DNA of 56,776 nucleotides. Source: Vulcanimicrobiota bacterium (GTDB taxonomy: Bacteria; Vulcanimicrobiota; Vulcanimicrobiia; Vulcanimicrobiales; Vulcanimicrobiaceae). Below the pieces are notes generated by a model. It saw only the letters and a list, made by a program, of their open reading frames with translations. It did not search any database and was not told the origin of the DNA. Both the position numbers and the translations under genes were made by a program. The stretch is taken from the NCBI GenBank assembly GCA_019240755.1, contig JAFAXS010000030.1:1-56776 (forward strand), written 5' to 3'. This document shows, one piece after another, positions 25,971-34,247 of the stretch (the first letter of the stretch is position 1; every line of letters starts with the position of its first letter).

Positions 25971-26828
25971 ATGCAAACGCTCTCTCCGGAGCGCCTACAG
26001 GAGCTCGAACTGCGAGCAAACGACGTGCGCCAAGGCATAATTCGTTCGTTGCTTGCAGCCGGTTCGGGACATTCGGCGGGACCGCTCGATATGTCGGACA
26101 TCTTTACCGCCCTCTACGGTCACCTCATGCGCCACGATCCCGCGCGTCCCGATTGGCCGGATCGGGATCGTTTGATCCTCTCATGCGGCCATATTGCTCC
26201 GGTGCGTTACTCGGCGATGGCGAACTTCGGCTATTTCCCAGTCGAAGAGTTGCTCACGCTGCGAAAGTTTGGTTCGCGATTGCAGGGGCACCCGGAGCGC
26301 GCCAAGCTGCCGTCGGTGGAGACCACGTCCGGGCCGCTCGGGGAAGGCCTCGGTCAGGCGGTCGGCATGGCGCTCGCCGCAAAGATGGACGCAAAAGACT
26401 TCCACCTCTGGGTCATCGCGTCCGATGCCGAGCACCAATGCGGCCTACATTGGGAGGCGGTGCTGACCGCCGCAAAGTTCAAGCTGGACAACATCACGGT
26501 CATCGTCGACCGTAACTTCATTCAGATTGACGGCAGCACCGAAGACGTGATGCCACTGGAGCCGTTCGCGCAGAAATACCGAGCGTTTAACTGGGAAGTG
26601 TTCGAGTGTGACGGTAACGACATCGCAGCGTTCGTCGAGACGGCGCAGCGAGCACGCGAAACCACCGGCAAGCCGCAAGTGATTGTCGCGTTGACCGTTC
26701 CGGGCAAGGGCATCTCGTACATGGAAGGCGATTATACGTGGCACGGCAAGCCGCCCAATGCGCAACAGGCCGACGAGGCGTTGCGCGAACTCACGGCGCA
26801 GCGCGAGAGCATTCTCGCCCGTGGCTAG
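25971..26828 (+). CDS. transketolase, N-terminal (TPP-binding) subunit
   Basis: A 285-aa protein matching the first half of transketolase. The conserved GHSAGPLDMSDIFTALY, 'HIAPVRYSAMANFG' and 'TTSGPLGEGLGQAVGMAL' segments are present. The thiamine diphosphate motif usually begins GDG; here it reads SDAEHQCGLHWEA, ending with VDRN, so the first Gly and third Gly differ while Asp is kept. Split transketolases are common in archaea and several bacterial lines. ATG 25971 is preferred; upstream in-frame sequence is not conserved-looking. The C-terminal half follows immediately. Confidence 0.88.
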   Translation: MQTLSPERLQELELRANDVRQGIIRSLLAAGSGHSAGPLDMSDIFTALYGHLMRHDPARPDWPDRDRLILSCGHIAPVRYSAMANFGYFPVEELLTLRKFGSRLQGHPERAKLPSVETTSGPLGEGLGQAVGMALAAKMDAKDFHLWVIASDAEHQCGLHWEAVLTAAKFKLDNITVIVDRNFIQIDGSTEDVMPLEPFAQKYRAFNWEVFECDGNDIAAFVETAQRARETTGKPQVIVALTVPGKGISYMEGDYTWHGKPPNAQQADEALRELTAQRESILARG

Positions 26829-26832
26829 CGGC

Positions 26833-27837
26833 ATGAGGATGAGCGACGCGGCTGCGGATGCGATGCACCTGGTCGATTACCGCGCCGGCGACTTGAGGCA
26901 AGTTCCCACCCGCAATGGTTTCGGCGAAGGGCTGATCGAGGCGGGAGCACGCGACCCCAACGTGCTCGGAATTTGCGCGGATCTGTCCGAGTCGACGCGA
27001 TTCGAAGGCTTCCGCAAGGCGCATCCCCGCCAATATATCGAGATCGGCGTTTCGGAGCAGATGCTCGTCGCGATGGCCGGCGGGCTGGCGTCCGTTGGAA
27101 AGATTCCATGGATCGCAAGCTACGCGATGTTCAATCCCGGACGTTCCTGGGAGCAAGTGCGCACGATCATGGCGCTCAACGAGACGAACGTCAAAATTGC
27201 CGGCGCACACGCCGGCGTCTCAGTAGGTCCCGACGGCGCAACGCATCAGGCGATCGAGGACATCGCGATCATGCGCGTCATTCCGCACATGACCGTCGTC
27301 GTGCCGTGCGACGCGGTGCAGACGAAAAAGGCGACGCTGATGCTGTCGCAGACGTGGGGACCGGCGTACCTGCGCTTCGGCCGCGAAAAATCGGCCGTGA
27401 TTACCAGCGACGATACGCCGTTTGAAGTCGGCAAGGCGCAGCTGTTTCGCGAGGGCCGCGACGTTGCCATCGTCGCGTGCGGAATATTGGTCTACAACGC
27501 CTTGATCGCCGCGGATCGCCTCGCGCGCGAGGCCGGGATCGAATGCCGCGTCGTCAACAATCACACGGTCAAGCCGATGGATCAAACCGGCGTCTTGGAC
27601 GCGGCGCGCGCGTGCGGCGCGATCGTCACGGTCGAAGAGCACCAGCAGCAGGCCGGCATGGGTTCGCGCGTGGCGGAGATCCTGGCGCAACATCATCCAA
27701 CTCCGGTCGAGTTCGTCGGCGTTGACGATTGCTTTGGACAGTCGGGCGATCCGGCCGAGCTGATCGAGCACTACGGCATGGGCGTTGCGGCGATCGAACA
27801 GGCCGTGCGCCGCGCCTATCGGAGAAAGAAGCTCTAG
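26833..27837 (+). CDS. transketolase, C-terminal subunit
   Basis: A protein of about 334 aa containing the pyrimidine-binding and C-terminal transketolase domains ('IEIGVSEQMLVAMAGGLASVG' in two parts, 'GPDGATHQAIEDIAIMR', 'VVEEHQQ'-like 'TVEEHQQQAGMGSRVAE'). With the upstream gene it makes a complete enzyme of the non-oxidative pentose phosphate pathway. The start is ambiguous: GTG 26821 overlaps the upstream stop by 8 nt, and ATG 26833 and ATG 26839 are alternatives. The product is a two-gene transketolase rather than DXS, judged by the archaeal-type split. Confidence 0.87.
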   Translation: MRMSDAAADAMHLVDYRAGDLRQVPTRNGFGEGLIEAGARDPNVLGICADLSESTRFEGFRKAHPRQYIEIGVSEQMLVAMAGGLASVGKIPWIASYAMFNPGRSWEQVRTIMALNETNVKIAGAHAGVSVGPDGATHQAIEDIAIMRVIPHMTVVVPCDAVQTKKATLMLSQTWGPAYLRFGREKSAVITSDDTPFEVGKAQLFREGRDVAIVACGILVYNALIAADRLAREAGIECRVVNNHTVKPMDQTGVLDAARACGAIVTVEEHQQQAGMGSRVAEILAQHHPTPVEFVGVDDCFGQSGDPAELIEHYGMGVAAIEQAVRRAYRRKKL

Positions 27838-27912
27838 CTTACCGATCCGGACCGGTACATGTACCAGCCCGGCTCGTTTAAATTAGCGCGGGAAAAAAGG
27901 CAGGGTAAACGT
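27838..27912. other. convergent intergenic region with 12-bp palindrome
   Basis: The gap between the transketolase stop and the rpsO stop contains a perfect palindrome GGTACATGTACC (27854-27865) and an A6 run at 27893-27898. It may hold a terminator for one or both genes, but no textbook hairpin plus T-run is visible on either strand. Confidence 0.3.
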
Positions 27913-28182
27913 TTAGCGCCGGAGGCCGAGGTCGCCGATGAGCTTGCGGTACCGCTCGAGATCGGTCTTGTTGAGGTAGTTCAACAGGCGGCGCCGCTGG
28001 CCGACTTGCAGTAGCAGTCCGCGCCGGCTGTGATGGTCTTTCTTGTGGATCTTCAGATGCTCGGTCAGCGCGTTGATCGACGCGGTCAGCGTCGCGACTT
28101 GCACCTCGGCCGAGCCGGTATCGTTTGTGCTCCGGCCGTACTTTGCGCTGATTTCTGCTTTTTGTTCTTTGCTCAGGGGCAC
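27913..28182 (-). CDS. rpsO: 30S ribosomal protein S15
   Basis: An 89-aa protein of exact family length, with the conserved [11 protein letters not shown], '[16 protein letters not shown]' and '[16 protein letters not shown]' segments. S15 binds 16S rRNA and helps form the platform of the small subunit. GTG start with AAGGAG upstream. Usually paired with pnp; here a two-gene transketolase block on the opposite strand separates them. Confidence 0.97.
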   Translation of the reverse strand: MPLSKEQKAEISAKYGRSTNDTGSAEVQVATLTASINALTEHLKIHKKDHHSRRGLLLQVGQRRRLLNYLNKTDLERYRKLIGDLGLRR

Positions 28183-28292
28183 GACGAGAGTCTCCTTGCG
28201 GCAGGATAGGCTCGCTCGGGTACAGGCGGCTACGTCCGTCCCGGCGACCGGCCAAGAATATCAAAGGCCGCGCCCCGAAGCAAGGCCTTCAG

Positions 28293-29063
28293 ATGGATTT
28301 GGGAATTCGCGGCCGCACCGCGCTGGTGCTGGGCGCGAGCGCCGGCATCGGAGAAGCCGTCGCCCTTGCACTGGCTCGAGAGGGCGCCGGTCTCGTGTTG
28401 GCCGCACGGCGCTTGGAGCAGCTGCAATCGGTGGCGCGACGCGCGACCGAGCTTGGAGCCAGCACCGCGCGGGCCGTCCCTATCGATCTTACGGACGAGC
28501 ACTCGATCGAAAGTTCGGTCGAAGTCTTGCAGCGCGAGGTCGGCGCCATTGACATCGCCGTGTTGAACGGCGGCGGGCCGGTGTCCGGAAAGTTCAGCGA
28601 CGTTTCTCTGGAGCGATGGGACGATGCGTACCGTCTGGTGTTGCGCTCGATGTTGCAGTTGACTGCGGCGCTCGTGCCGGTCATGCGAAGGCGGCGCTGG
28701 GGACGCGTCGTCGCGTTGACTTCGACGTCGGTCAAACAACCGATCGATGCGCTCGTGCTGTCGAACGCATTTCGCACCGCCCTAGTGGCGGCGCTACGCA
28801 CGCTGGCGTCGGAGGTCGCCAAAGACGGCGTTACGGTGAACTGCATCGCGACCGGGCGCGTGGACACGGCGCGATTGCGCTCGCTCTATCAGGGTGACGA
28901 AGCGAGACTCCGAGAAGCCGCGGCGGAGGTGCCGATCGGCCGTATCGCCTCGGCGGACGAGTATGCGCCGCTGGTTGCCTTTCTCTGCGGCGAACCGGCA
29001 CGTTATGTCACGGGGCAGACGATCTCGATTGACGGTGGGCTCGTTCGCGGTCTCTTTGGATAG
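28293..29063 (+). CDS. SDR-family protein with altered active site
   Basis: A 256-aa Rossmann-fold short-chain dehydrogenase/reductase-like protein. The nucleotide motif GASAGIG is near residue 14, NGGGP replaces the usual NAG, and the C-terminal SIDGG is present. The catalytic Tyr-x3-Lys is missing: 13 residues after the Ser in TSTSV the sequence is SNAFR, so Tyr is Ser and Lys is Arg. A subgroup of SDR proteins shares this SNxxR pattern, so it is probably a family trait, but classical oxidoreductase chemistry is doubtful. It is divergent from rpsO (110-bp gap) and followed 42 bp later by the DJ-1-like gene. Confidence 0.85.
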   Translation: MDLGIRGRTALVLGASAGIGEAVALALAREGAGLVLAARRLEQLQSVARRATELGASTARAVPIDLTDEHSIESSVEVLQREVGAIDIAVLNGGGPVSGKFSDVSLERWDDAYRLVLRSMLQLTAALVPVMRRRRWGRVVALTSTSVKQPIDALVLSNAFRTALVAALRTLASEVAKDGVTVNCIATGRVDTARLRSLYQGDEARLREAAAEVPIGRIASADEYAPLVAFLCGEPARYVTGQTISIDGGLVRGLFG

Positions 29064-29105
29064 AGGGTAGGGTCTAAAGGGGGCGGCTCGAATCACGGGG
29101 CCGGT

Positions 29106-29672
29106 ATGCAAGCTGTAGAGGGAAAACGCGTTGCCGCGCTGATCGGCGACGGCTTCGAAGAGATGGATTTGATGGAGCCGCGCCGCGCGCTGGAAGAAGC
29201 CGGCGCAATTGTGACGATTGTCGGATGCGACGAGCGTTCTCGTCAGCGCATACGCGGAAAACGAGGGCTTGACGATGGCCAAATCGTCCGGGCGGAAGAA
29301 CTGGTCGGCGACTGTACCGCCGAGGACTTCGACGCGCTCCTCATTCCGGGCGGCACCTCGCCGGATCGCATCCGCGTCAATCGGGAGGTTCATCGTCTCG
29401 CGCGTGAGTTCGATGCCCTGAAGAAGCCGATGTTTTCTATCGGCCACGGCGCGCAGGTCCTGATCTCCGCTCAACTGCTGCGCGGGCGGCAGGTCACGGG
29501 CGCGAACTCGATCGGCGACGACATCCGCAACGCCGGCGGTCTCTATCGCGATCAACCGACGGTGATCGACGCCAACTGGGTGTCGAGCCGGGGCGGCGAG
29601 GATCTCCCCCAATTCAATCGCGCGATGCTCGAAAAGCTGGCGATGGCGGTTCCAGTACAAGTCGTAACATAA
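29106..29672 (+). CDS. DJ-1/PfpI-family protein lacking the catalytic Cys
   Basis: A 188-aa protein with the class I glutamine-amidotransferase-like fold: VAALIGDGFEEMDL at the N-terminus with Glu18, PGGTSPD near residue 81, and the nucleophile elbow SIGHGAQVL. The elbow normally reads (I/V)CHG; here Gly113 stands where Cys should be, while His114 stays. Peptidase, deglycase or hydrolase activity through Cys is therefore unlikely. ATG start at 29106. It could be a binding or stress protein; the exact role is unknown. Confidence 0.85.
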   Translation: MQAVEGKRVAALIGDGFEEMDLMEPRRALEEAGAIVTIVGCDERSRQRIRGKRGLDDGQIVRAEELVGDCTAEDFDALLIPGGTSPDRIRVNREVHRLAREFDALKKPMFSIGHGAQVLISAQLLRGRQVTGANSIGDDIRNAGGLYRDQPTVIDANWVSSRGGEDLPQFNRAMLEKLAMAVPVQVVT

Positions 29673-30248
29673 TCACATAGGATCGTAACGCGCCAGCGCT
29701 TCGCCGTATTGGCGCACGGCGAAGAACGCCGCGACTGCACAGAACAGCAGCTCTCCCCACACGCACCCAGCGACGGCGGCGATCGAGTAGGCCGCGGCTC
29801 CGGCAGCGACGGCAACGCCGAGATAGAGCGCGCGCGGCAACCCTCTGCGGATGGCCGCGCACAGCGCGACCAGCGTGCACGCAACGACGGCCGACAGTAC
29901 GACCGGCGCCGCAAAGGGCGTGCCGCTACCGCCGCGCGTCTGCGCGGCGCCCAGGTATGCGGTTGCTGTGAGTACTGCGGCGATGCAGGGCGCGGACGCC
30001 TTCGCTCGCGCGAGCTCGCGTCCGAACAGGGGCGCGCTCTGTTCGCAATGATCGAGATGAGGACGGCGTCCCGGACTCGCCGCCAAAGCGACGGCGATCC
30101 CCGCGAGGCAACAGAACGCAATCGGCCCCGCGAGACCTTGGGGTGCGAGCATTCCGACGAGCAGCGCGGCCAAGAGAGTAAACTCGATCGTGCCGAGCTC
30201 GGCGTACAGCCGCGCCGCCACGATCGCGACGAATGGCCGCGCTCTCAT
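29673..30248 (-). CDS. multi-helix membrane protein paired with ABC-like gene
   Basis: A 191-aa protein with about six hydrophobic segments, Ala-rich throughout and ending QYGEALARYDP. It overlaps the stop of the ABC-like gene by 4 nt (ATGA), so the two are made together, as permease and ATPase would be. No specific family is recognised; its size recalls small ABC-2/CcmB-type permeases, but no sequence signature supports that. Its stop is directly adjacent to the DJ-1-like stop (convergent). Confidence 0.6.
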   Translation of the reverse strand: MRARPFVAIVAARLYAELGTIEFTLLAALLVGMLAPQGLAGPIAFCCLAGIAVALAASPGRRPHLDHCEQSAPLFGRELARAKASAPCIAAVLTATAYLGAAQTRGGSGTPFAAPVVLSAVVACTLVALCAAIRRGLPRALYLGVAVAAGAAAYSIAAVAGCVWGELLFCAVAAFFAVRQYGEALARYDPM

Positions 30249-30814
30249 GCGCGCAGTCTTGCGCGCGGCGCGAACGGTCCGAACGCTGCGGCCTCGACGT
30301 CGCTCGTGTGCGTGAAGAAGATAGTCTTTGCCTCGAGCAGCGCCAGCATATCGGCGGCATACGCCGCTTGCGGTCGGTCGAGCACGACGAGCTGCGGATT
30401 TCCGATGAGCGCACCGATCAGCGGTAAGGCAAAGGCCGCGTGCATCGAGCGAAGCCGTTGACGCGCGACAGCGGCGGCGCGAAGAGCGTTCGCTTCGTCA
30501 ACATTCCACAGCGCGGCTCGGTATTTGACGTATCGTGAGAAATCACCGGCGTGCAACGCGGCCGGCTCGTGCGGAACGAGCGCGGCGATGCGCTTGCAGT
30601 GAACCGATTGCACGCGTGGATCGTAGTCGCCGATCAACACGGTGCCCGACGATGCCTTGACGATTCCGCAGGCGAGCCGAGCCGCGATCGCCGCTTCCCG
30701 CGACGAGTTGAGCACGAGCGCCGCACGGTCGCCGCGCTGAAGGTCGAGCGTGATCGGCCCCGCCCGGCAATCTCCGCGGACAAACGTCGCATCGCGCATG
30801 CGCAGGAGCGGCAT
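30245..30814 (-). CDS. degenerate ABC ATPase-like protein
   Basis: A 189-aa product with the outline of an ABC nucleotide-binding domain (LDLQRGDRAALVL strand before the P-loop; 'GNPQLVVLDRPQAAYAADML' as Walker B region; 'IFFTHTSD' as H-loop). The P-loop position reads LNSSREAAIAA with no GxxGxGK(S/T), and Walker B Glu is Arg (LDRP). ATP hydrolysis is unlikely. The ORF is intact and coupled to a membrane-protein gene, so it is more likely a repurposed pseudo-ATPase than a decaying gene, but decay cannot be excluded. Confidence 0.6.
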   Translation of the reverse strand: MPLLRMRDATFVRGDCRAGPITLDLQRGDRAALVLNSSREAAIAARLACGIVKASSGTVLIGDYDPRVQSVHCKRIAALVPHEPAALHAGDFSRYVKYRAALWNVDEANALRAAAVARQRLRSMHAAFALPLIGALIGNPQLVVLDRPQAAYAADMLALLEAKTIFFTHTSDVEAAAFGPFAPRARLRA

Positions 30815-30858
30815 CGGCAGTATGATTCGGCGTCTTCCGCCAACTCCACTACTCTGCA

Positions 30859-32580
30859 GTGATCAGCAACAGTGAAATCGCCCGTAAGCTTCTGGAAATT
30901 CGTACGCTGATGGAGATGGCCGGCGAATCGTTCTACAAGTATATGGCGTTCGAGAAGGCCGCGGCCTCGGTCGAAAACGCGCCGCCGCTTGCAGATCTGG
31001 TCGTCACGAGAGAGCATCTCAAGATTCCCGGAATCGGCAAATCGATCGGCGGCGTCATCGAGCAGCTGGTGCAGACGGGAAGCGCCGCGGAGCTCGACGC
31101 TTTGCACCGGCGTTTTCCGCCGACGCTGCTCGAAGTGCTCGGAGTGAGCGGCATCGGCACCAAAACGGCGGCGATGCTCTTCACGGAGTACGGAATCGCG
31201 TCGCTTGCGGATTTGGAGGCCGCGATTGCCGCCGGTTCGCTGGACGGCGTGCCGCGTCTGGGAAGCAAGACGATCGACAACTGGAAACGCGGAATTCTCG
31301 CGTATAAGGGTCGGCAGCGGCGAACCCCGCTGCCGATCGCGCTGCGCATTGCGCGCGACGTGCGGACGCACCTGGAATCGGGTCCGCCGTTAGAGCGACT
31401 GCAGCTCGCCGGTAGCGTGCGCCGCAACGAGGTGACCGTCGGCGACATCGATATCGTCTGCACGTCGGCGCGCGCCGCCGACGTGATCGCTCACTTCACG
31501 GGCTGGAACCAGGCCGAAGCGGTGCTCGCCGAGGGCCCGACCAAGGCGAGCCTGTGGCTTCCGGGCGGCTTGCAGATCGATCTGCGCGTGCTTCCGGATC
31601 ATCTCTACGGCAACTTGCTCCAGCATTTTACCGGCTCGCGCGAGCACAACATCAAGCTGCGCGAGTATGCCGTCCGCAGAAGCCTGCGCGTGAGCGAAAA
31701 CGGCATCTTGAACCTTGAAACCGGTGACGTCGTGACCTGCTCCGACGAGGCGGGCGTCTACGAGGCGCTCGGCATGCAGTACGTTCCGCCGGAGTTGCGC
31801 AGCGGCCTCGATGAGATCGATCTGGCGCGCAACCGCGCGATTCCGCAGCTCGTTGCTCTCGAGGATCTGCGCGGCGACTTCCACATGCACACGACCTGGA
31901 GCGACGGCGACGACTCGCTCGAGGCGATGATCGAAGCGGCAGCGTCGCGCGGCTACGAGTACCATGCCATCAGCGACCATTCGCAGGGGCGCACGCGCTT
32001 CGGCATGTCCCCGGAGGACGTCCGCCGGCAGCGCGAGCAGATCGCGGCGCTCGGCCGACGTTTTGGGATTCGAACGCTGCAGGCGAGCGAGGTAGACGTG
32101 TTGCCCGACGGCTCGCTGGATTACGCGGACGAGGTGCTGGCGGAGCTCGACCTGGTCATCGCTTCGGTACACAGCGCGACCCGCCAGTCGCGCGACGAAA
32201 TGACGGCGCGGCTGATCCGCGCCTGTGAAAACCGCTACGTCACGATCATCGGCCATCCGACCGGACGGCGCTTTGAAAGCTCGCCCGGCTACGAGTTCGA
32301 TTACGACGCGGTGTTCGCCGCCGCGGCCCGCACCGGCACGGCGCTCGAGATCGACGGTCAGGCCGCGCGGCTCGATCTTCCCGCACCGCTGGCGCGCAAG
32401 GCGAAGGAGTGCGGCGTGACGCTCTCACTCGACAGCGACGCGCATCGCACCGGCGACCTCGCGGCGATCGAATTCGCCGTCGGTCAGGCGCGCCGCGCCG
32501 GGCTCGTGAAGGCGGACGTCTTGAACGCTCGCACGTTTGAGGAACTTCAGGTCTTCATCGCGCGCAAACGCGCCGCATGA
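30859..32580 (+). CDS. polX: family X DNA polymerase with PHP exonuclease domain
   Basis: A 573-aa protein, the normal PolX length. The N-terminal helix-hairpin-helix region has IPGIGKSIGG and VSGIGTKTAAML. The polymerase palm has GSVRRNEVTVGDIDIV with the two catalytic Asp, and the third Asp in QIDLRV. The C-terminal PHP domain begins DFHMHTTWSDGDDS and has the metal-binding His/Asp/Glu set up to LDSDAHRTGDL. It fills gaps in base-excision repair with 3'-5' proofreading. GTG start. The stop overlaps the hydrolase start (ATGA). Confidence 0.94.
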   Translation: MISNSEIARKLLEIRTLMEMAGESFYKYMAFEKAAASVENAPPLADLVVTREHLKIPGIGKSIGGVIEQLVQTGSAAELDALHRRFPPTLLEVLGVSGIGTKTAAMLFTEYGIASLADLEAAIAAGSLDGVPRLGSKTIDNWKRGILAYKGRQRRTPLPIALRIARDVRTHLESGPPLERLQLAGSVRRNEVTVGDIDIVCTSARAADVIAHFTGWNQAEAVLAEGPTKASLWLPGGLQIDLRVLPDHLYGNLLQHFTGSREHNIKLREYAVRRSLRVSENGILNLETGDVVTCSDEAGVYEALGMQYVPPELRSGLDEIDLARNRAIPQLVALEDLRGDFHMHTTWSDGDDSLEAMIEAAASRGYEYHAISDHSQGRTRFGMSPEDVRRQREQIAALGRRFGIRTLQASEVDVLPDGSLDYADEVLAELDLVIASVHSATRQSRDEMTARLIRACENRYVTIIGHPTGRRFESSPGYEFDYDAVFAAAARTGTALEIDGQAARLDLPAPLARKAKECGVTLSLDSDAHRTGDLAAIEFAVGQARRAGLVKADVLNARTFEELQVFIARKRAA

Positions 32581-33374
32581 TCGAGAACGTTCGCTGCACC
32601 GCGAGTGACGGCGCGCAGACCGGCGCGCGCGTTACGCGGCCGTCAGAGGAGTCCCGCGGCGCGCTCATGTTCGTACACGGCGTCGGGTCGACAGCCGCGA
32701 TTTGGGATCGGCAGCTCGAGGCATTCGGCGACGAGTACGTCTGCGCCGCGATCGAATTACGCGGCAACGGCGCGCTTCCCGATCCGGATCCGGCGTTGAT
32801 TACGCGAGCGGGTTACGCCGCGGACGTTTGTGCTGTCGCGGATTCGCTCGGCGCCAAACGCTTCACGGTCGTCGGCTGCAGCCTTGGCGGCGTTGTCGCG
32901 TTCGAACTTTGGGAAGGGGCTCCGCAACGAGTCGAGGCGATGCTCATCCTCGGAAGCTTCGCTCGGTACCCCGACGCCGAGCGCAACGCGGAACAGCTTC
33001 GCGCGCAGGCCGTAGAGCTCGGCAACATGCGCGCCTTCGCCCAGGCGCGGGCCGCCAAGCTCGGCTTGCCGCCGGCTCGAATGCGGGAGACCATCGAGCA
33101 GTATGCGTGCAAGTCATTGGCGTCGTTCTTGGCCGCGACAGACGCGACGTGGACCGGCGACTACCGCGCCGTGTTACCGACGATTGACGTTCCGGTGCTC
33201 GTCGCCTACGGCGAACACGACACGGTGGCGCCGCGCGCACTAGCGGAAGAGATCGCCGCGGGCATTCCGGGCGCCCAGCTAGCCATTATTCCCGATTCCG
33301 GTCACGTGGCGAACGCCGACAATCCCGCCGCGTTCAACCGGCTCTTACGCGAGTTTTTGGCAACGCTACGGTAA
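32577..33374 (+). CDS. alpha/beta-hydrolase
   Basis: A 265-aa hydrolase. HGVGST (residues 34-39) forms the oxyanion hole. The nucleophile elbow is VGCSLGG, the acid Asp is in GEHDTVA and the catalytic His is in SGHVANAD near the end. The family includes esterases, lactonases (such as 3-oxoadipate enol-lactonase) and dehalogenases; the substrate is unknown. It is coupled to polX by ATGA overlap and overlaps the convergent fdhD by 9 bp. Confidence 0.85.
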   Translation: MIENVRCTASDGAQTGARVTRPSEESRGALMFVHGVGSTAAIWDRQLEAFGDEYVCAAIELRGNGALPDPDPALITRAGYAADVCAVADSLGAKRFTVVGCSLGGVVAFELWEGAPQRVEAMLILGSFARYPDAERNAEQLRAQAVELGNMRAFAQARAAKLGLPPARMRETIEQYACKSLASFLAATDATWTGDYRAVLPTIDVPVLVAYGEHDTVAPRALAEEIAAGIPGAQLAIIPDSGHVANADNPAAFNRLLREFLATLR

Positions 33375-34247
33375 AGGCGAGCTCGCGAGTATGCGGTCAG
33401 TGCCGGAGTAAACGTTCGCGCGTTCGCCCCGCAAGAAGCCCACGAGCGTGACGTTGAACTCGCGCGCGAGCTCTACCGCGAGGCTGCTGGGCGCAGAAAC
33501 GGAGCAGACGACGGGAATGCGCGCCATCGCGCTTTTCTGCAAAATCTCGTAACCCGCGCGCCCGCTCACGATCAAGATCGAGCGCTCGAACGGAAGCCGT
33601 CCATTGAGCAGGCCCCAGCCGACGAGTTTGTCCACGGCGTTATGCCGGCCGACGTCCTCGCGCACCGCGACGGCAGCGCCGCATTCGTCGAACAAGGCAG
33701 CCGCGTGAAGCCCGCCCGTGGCGGCAAAGACGCGCTGGCTCTCACGCATTCGCTGCGGGAGCTGGTAGAGAACGCTCGGCCAGATCGCAAAGTCGTCGTC
33801 GAGCGGCGCGACCCCGAGCTCACGGAGCGAATCGAGTTGAGCGCGCCCGCAGACTCCGCAGGCGCTGCTCGTGACGAAGTGCCGCTCGAACCGGGAAGCG
33901 TCGACAGGCGCGGCGGTCGCGAGCTCCGTCGTCACGATGTTGTACCGTTGTTGCGGATCGACCGCCGGATCGAGGCAGTAGGTGATCTCCGTGAACTCCC
34001 GTCGCGAGCGCACGATCCCCTCACCATAGAGAAAACCTGCGACGAGCTCGAAATCGTTCCCCGGCGTGCGCATCGTGACCGCGAGCGTCTGCGCGCGTCC
34101 GTCGCTCGTCAGTCGAATTTCGAGAGGCTCCTCGCCGACGACCTCGTCCTGTTTGGTCGAACGCCGCTCGCCGTCGAGCGCGGTGACCTCGGCGGGTACG
34201 CTTCGCCCAACTCGTCCCTCGACTGAGCCTGAATGCACGTCACTCAT
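33366..34247 (-). CDS. fdhD: formate dehydrogenase accessory sulfurtransferase FdhD
   Basis: A 293-aa FdhD. This protein carries sulfur from a cysteine desulfurase to the Mo-bisMGD cofactor of formate dehydrogenase. The essential Cys pair is in SSACGVCG, and the conserved TGGLHAAAL, REDVGRHNAVDK and SGRAGYEI stretches are present. It is the last gene of the formate dehydrogenase operon, overlapping the Fe-S subunit by 8 nt. Confidence 0.95.
   Translation of the reverse strand: MSDVHSGSVEGRVGRSVPAEVTALDGERRSTKQDEVVGEEPLEIRLTSDGRAQTLAVTMRTPGNDFELVAGFLYGEGIVRSRREFTEITYCLDPAVDPQQRYNIVTTELATAAPVDASRFERHFVTSSACGVCGRAQLDSLRELGVAPLDDDFAIWPSVLYQLPQRMRESQRVFAATGGLHAAALFDECGAAVAVREDVGRHNAVDKLVGWGLLNGRLPFERSILIVSGRAGYEILQKSAMARIPVVCSVSAPSSLAVELAREFNVTLVGFLRGERANVYSGTDRILASSPLP

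Noticed and set aside
20611-29079. Octamer GTCTAAAG in three intergenic gaps (20611, 21729, 29072)
   Set aside because: Considered as a promoter element, but spacing to the genes differs and an 8-mer can occur this often by chance.
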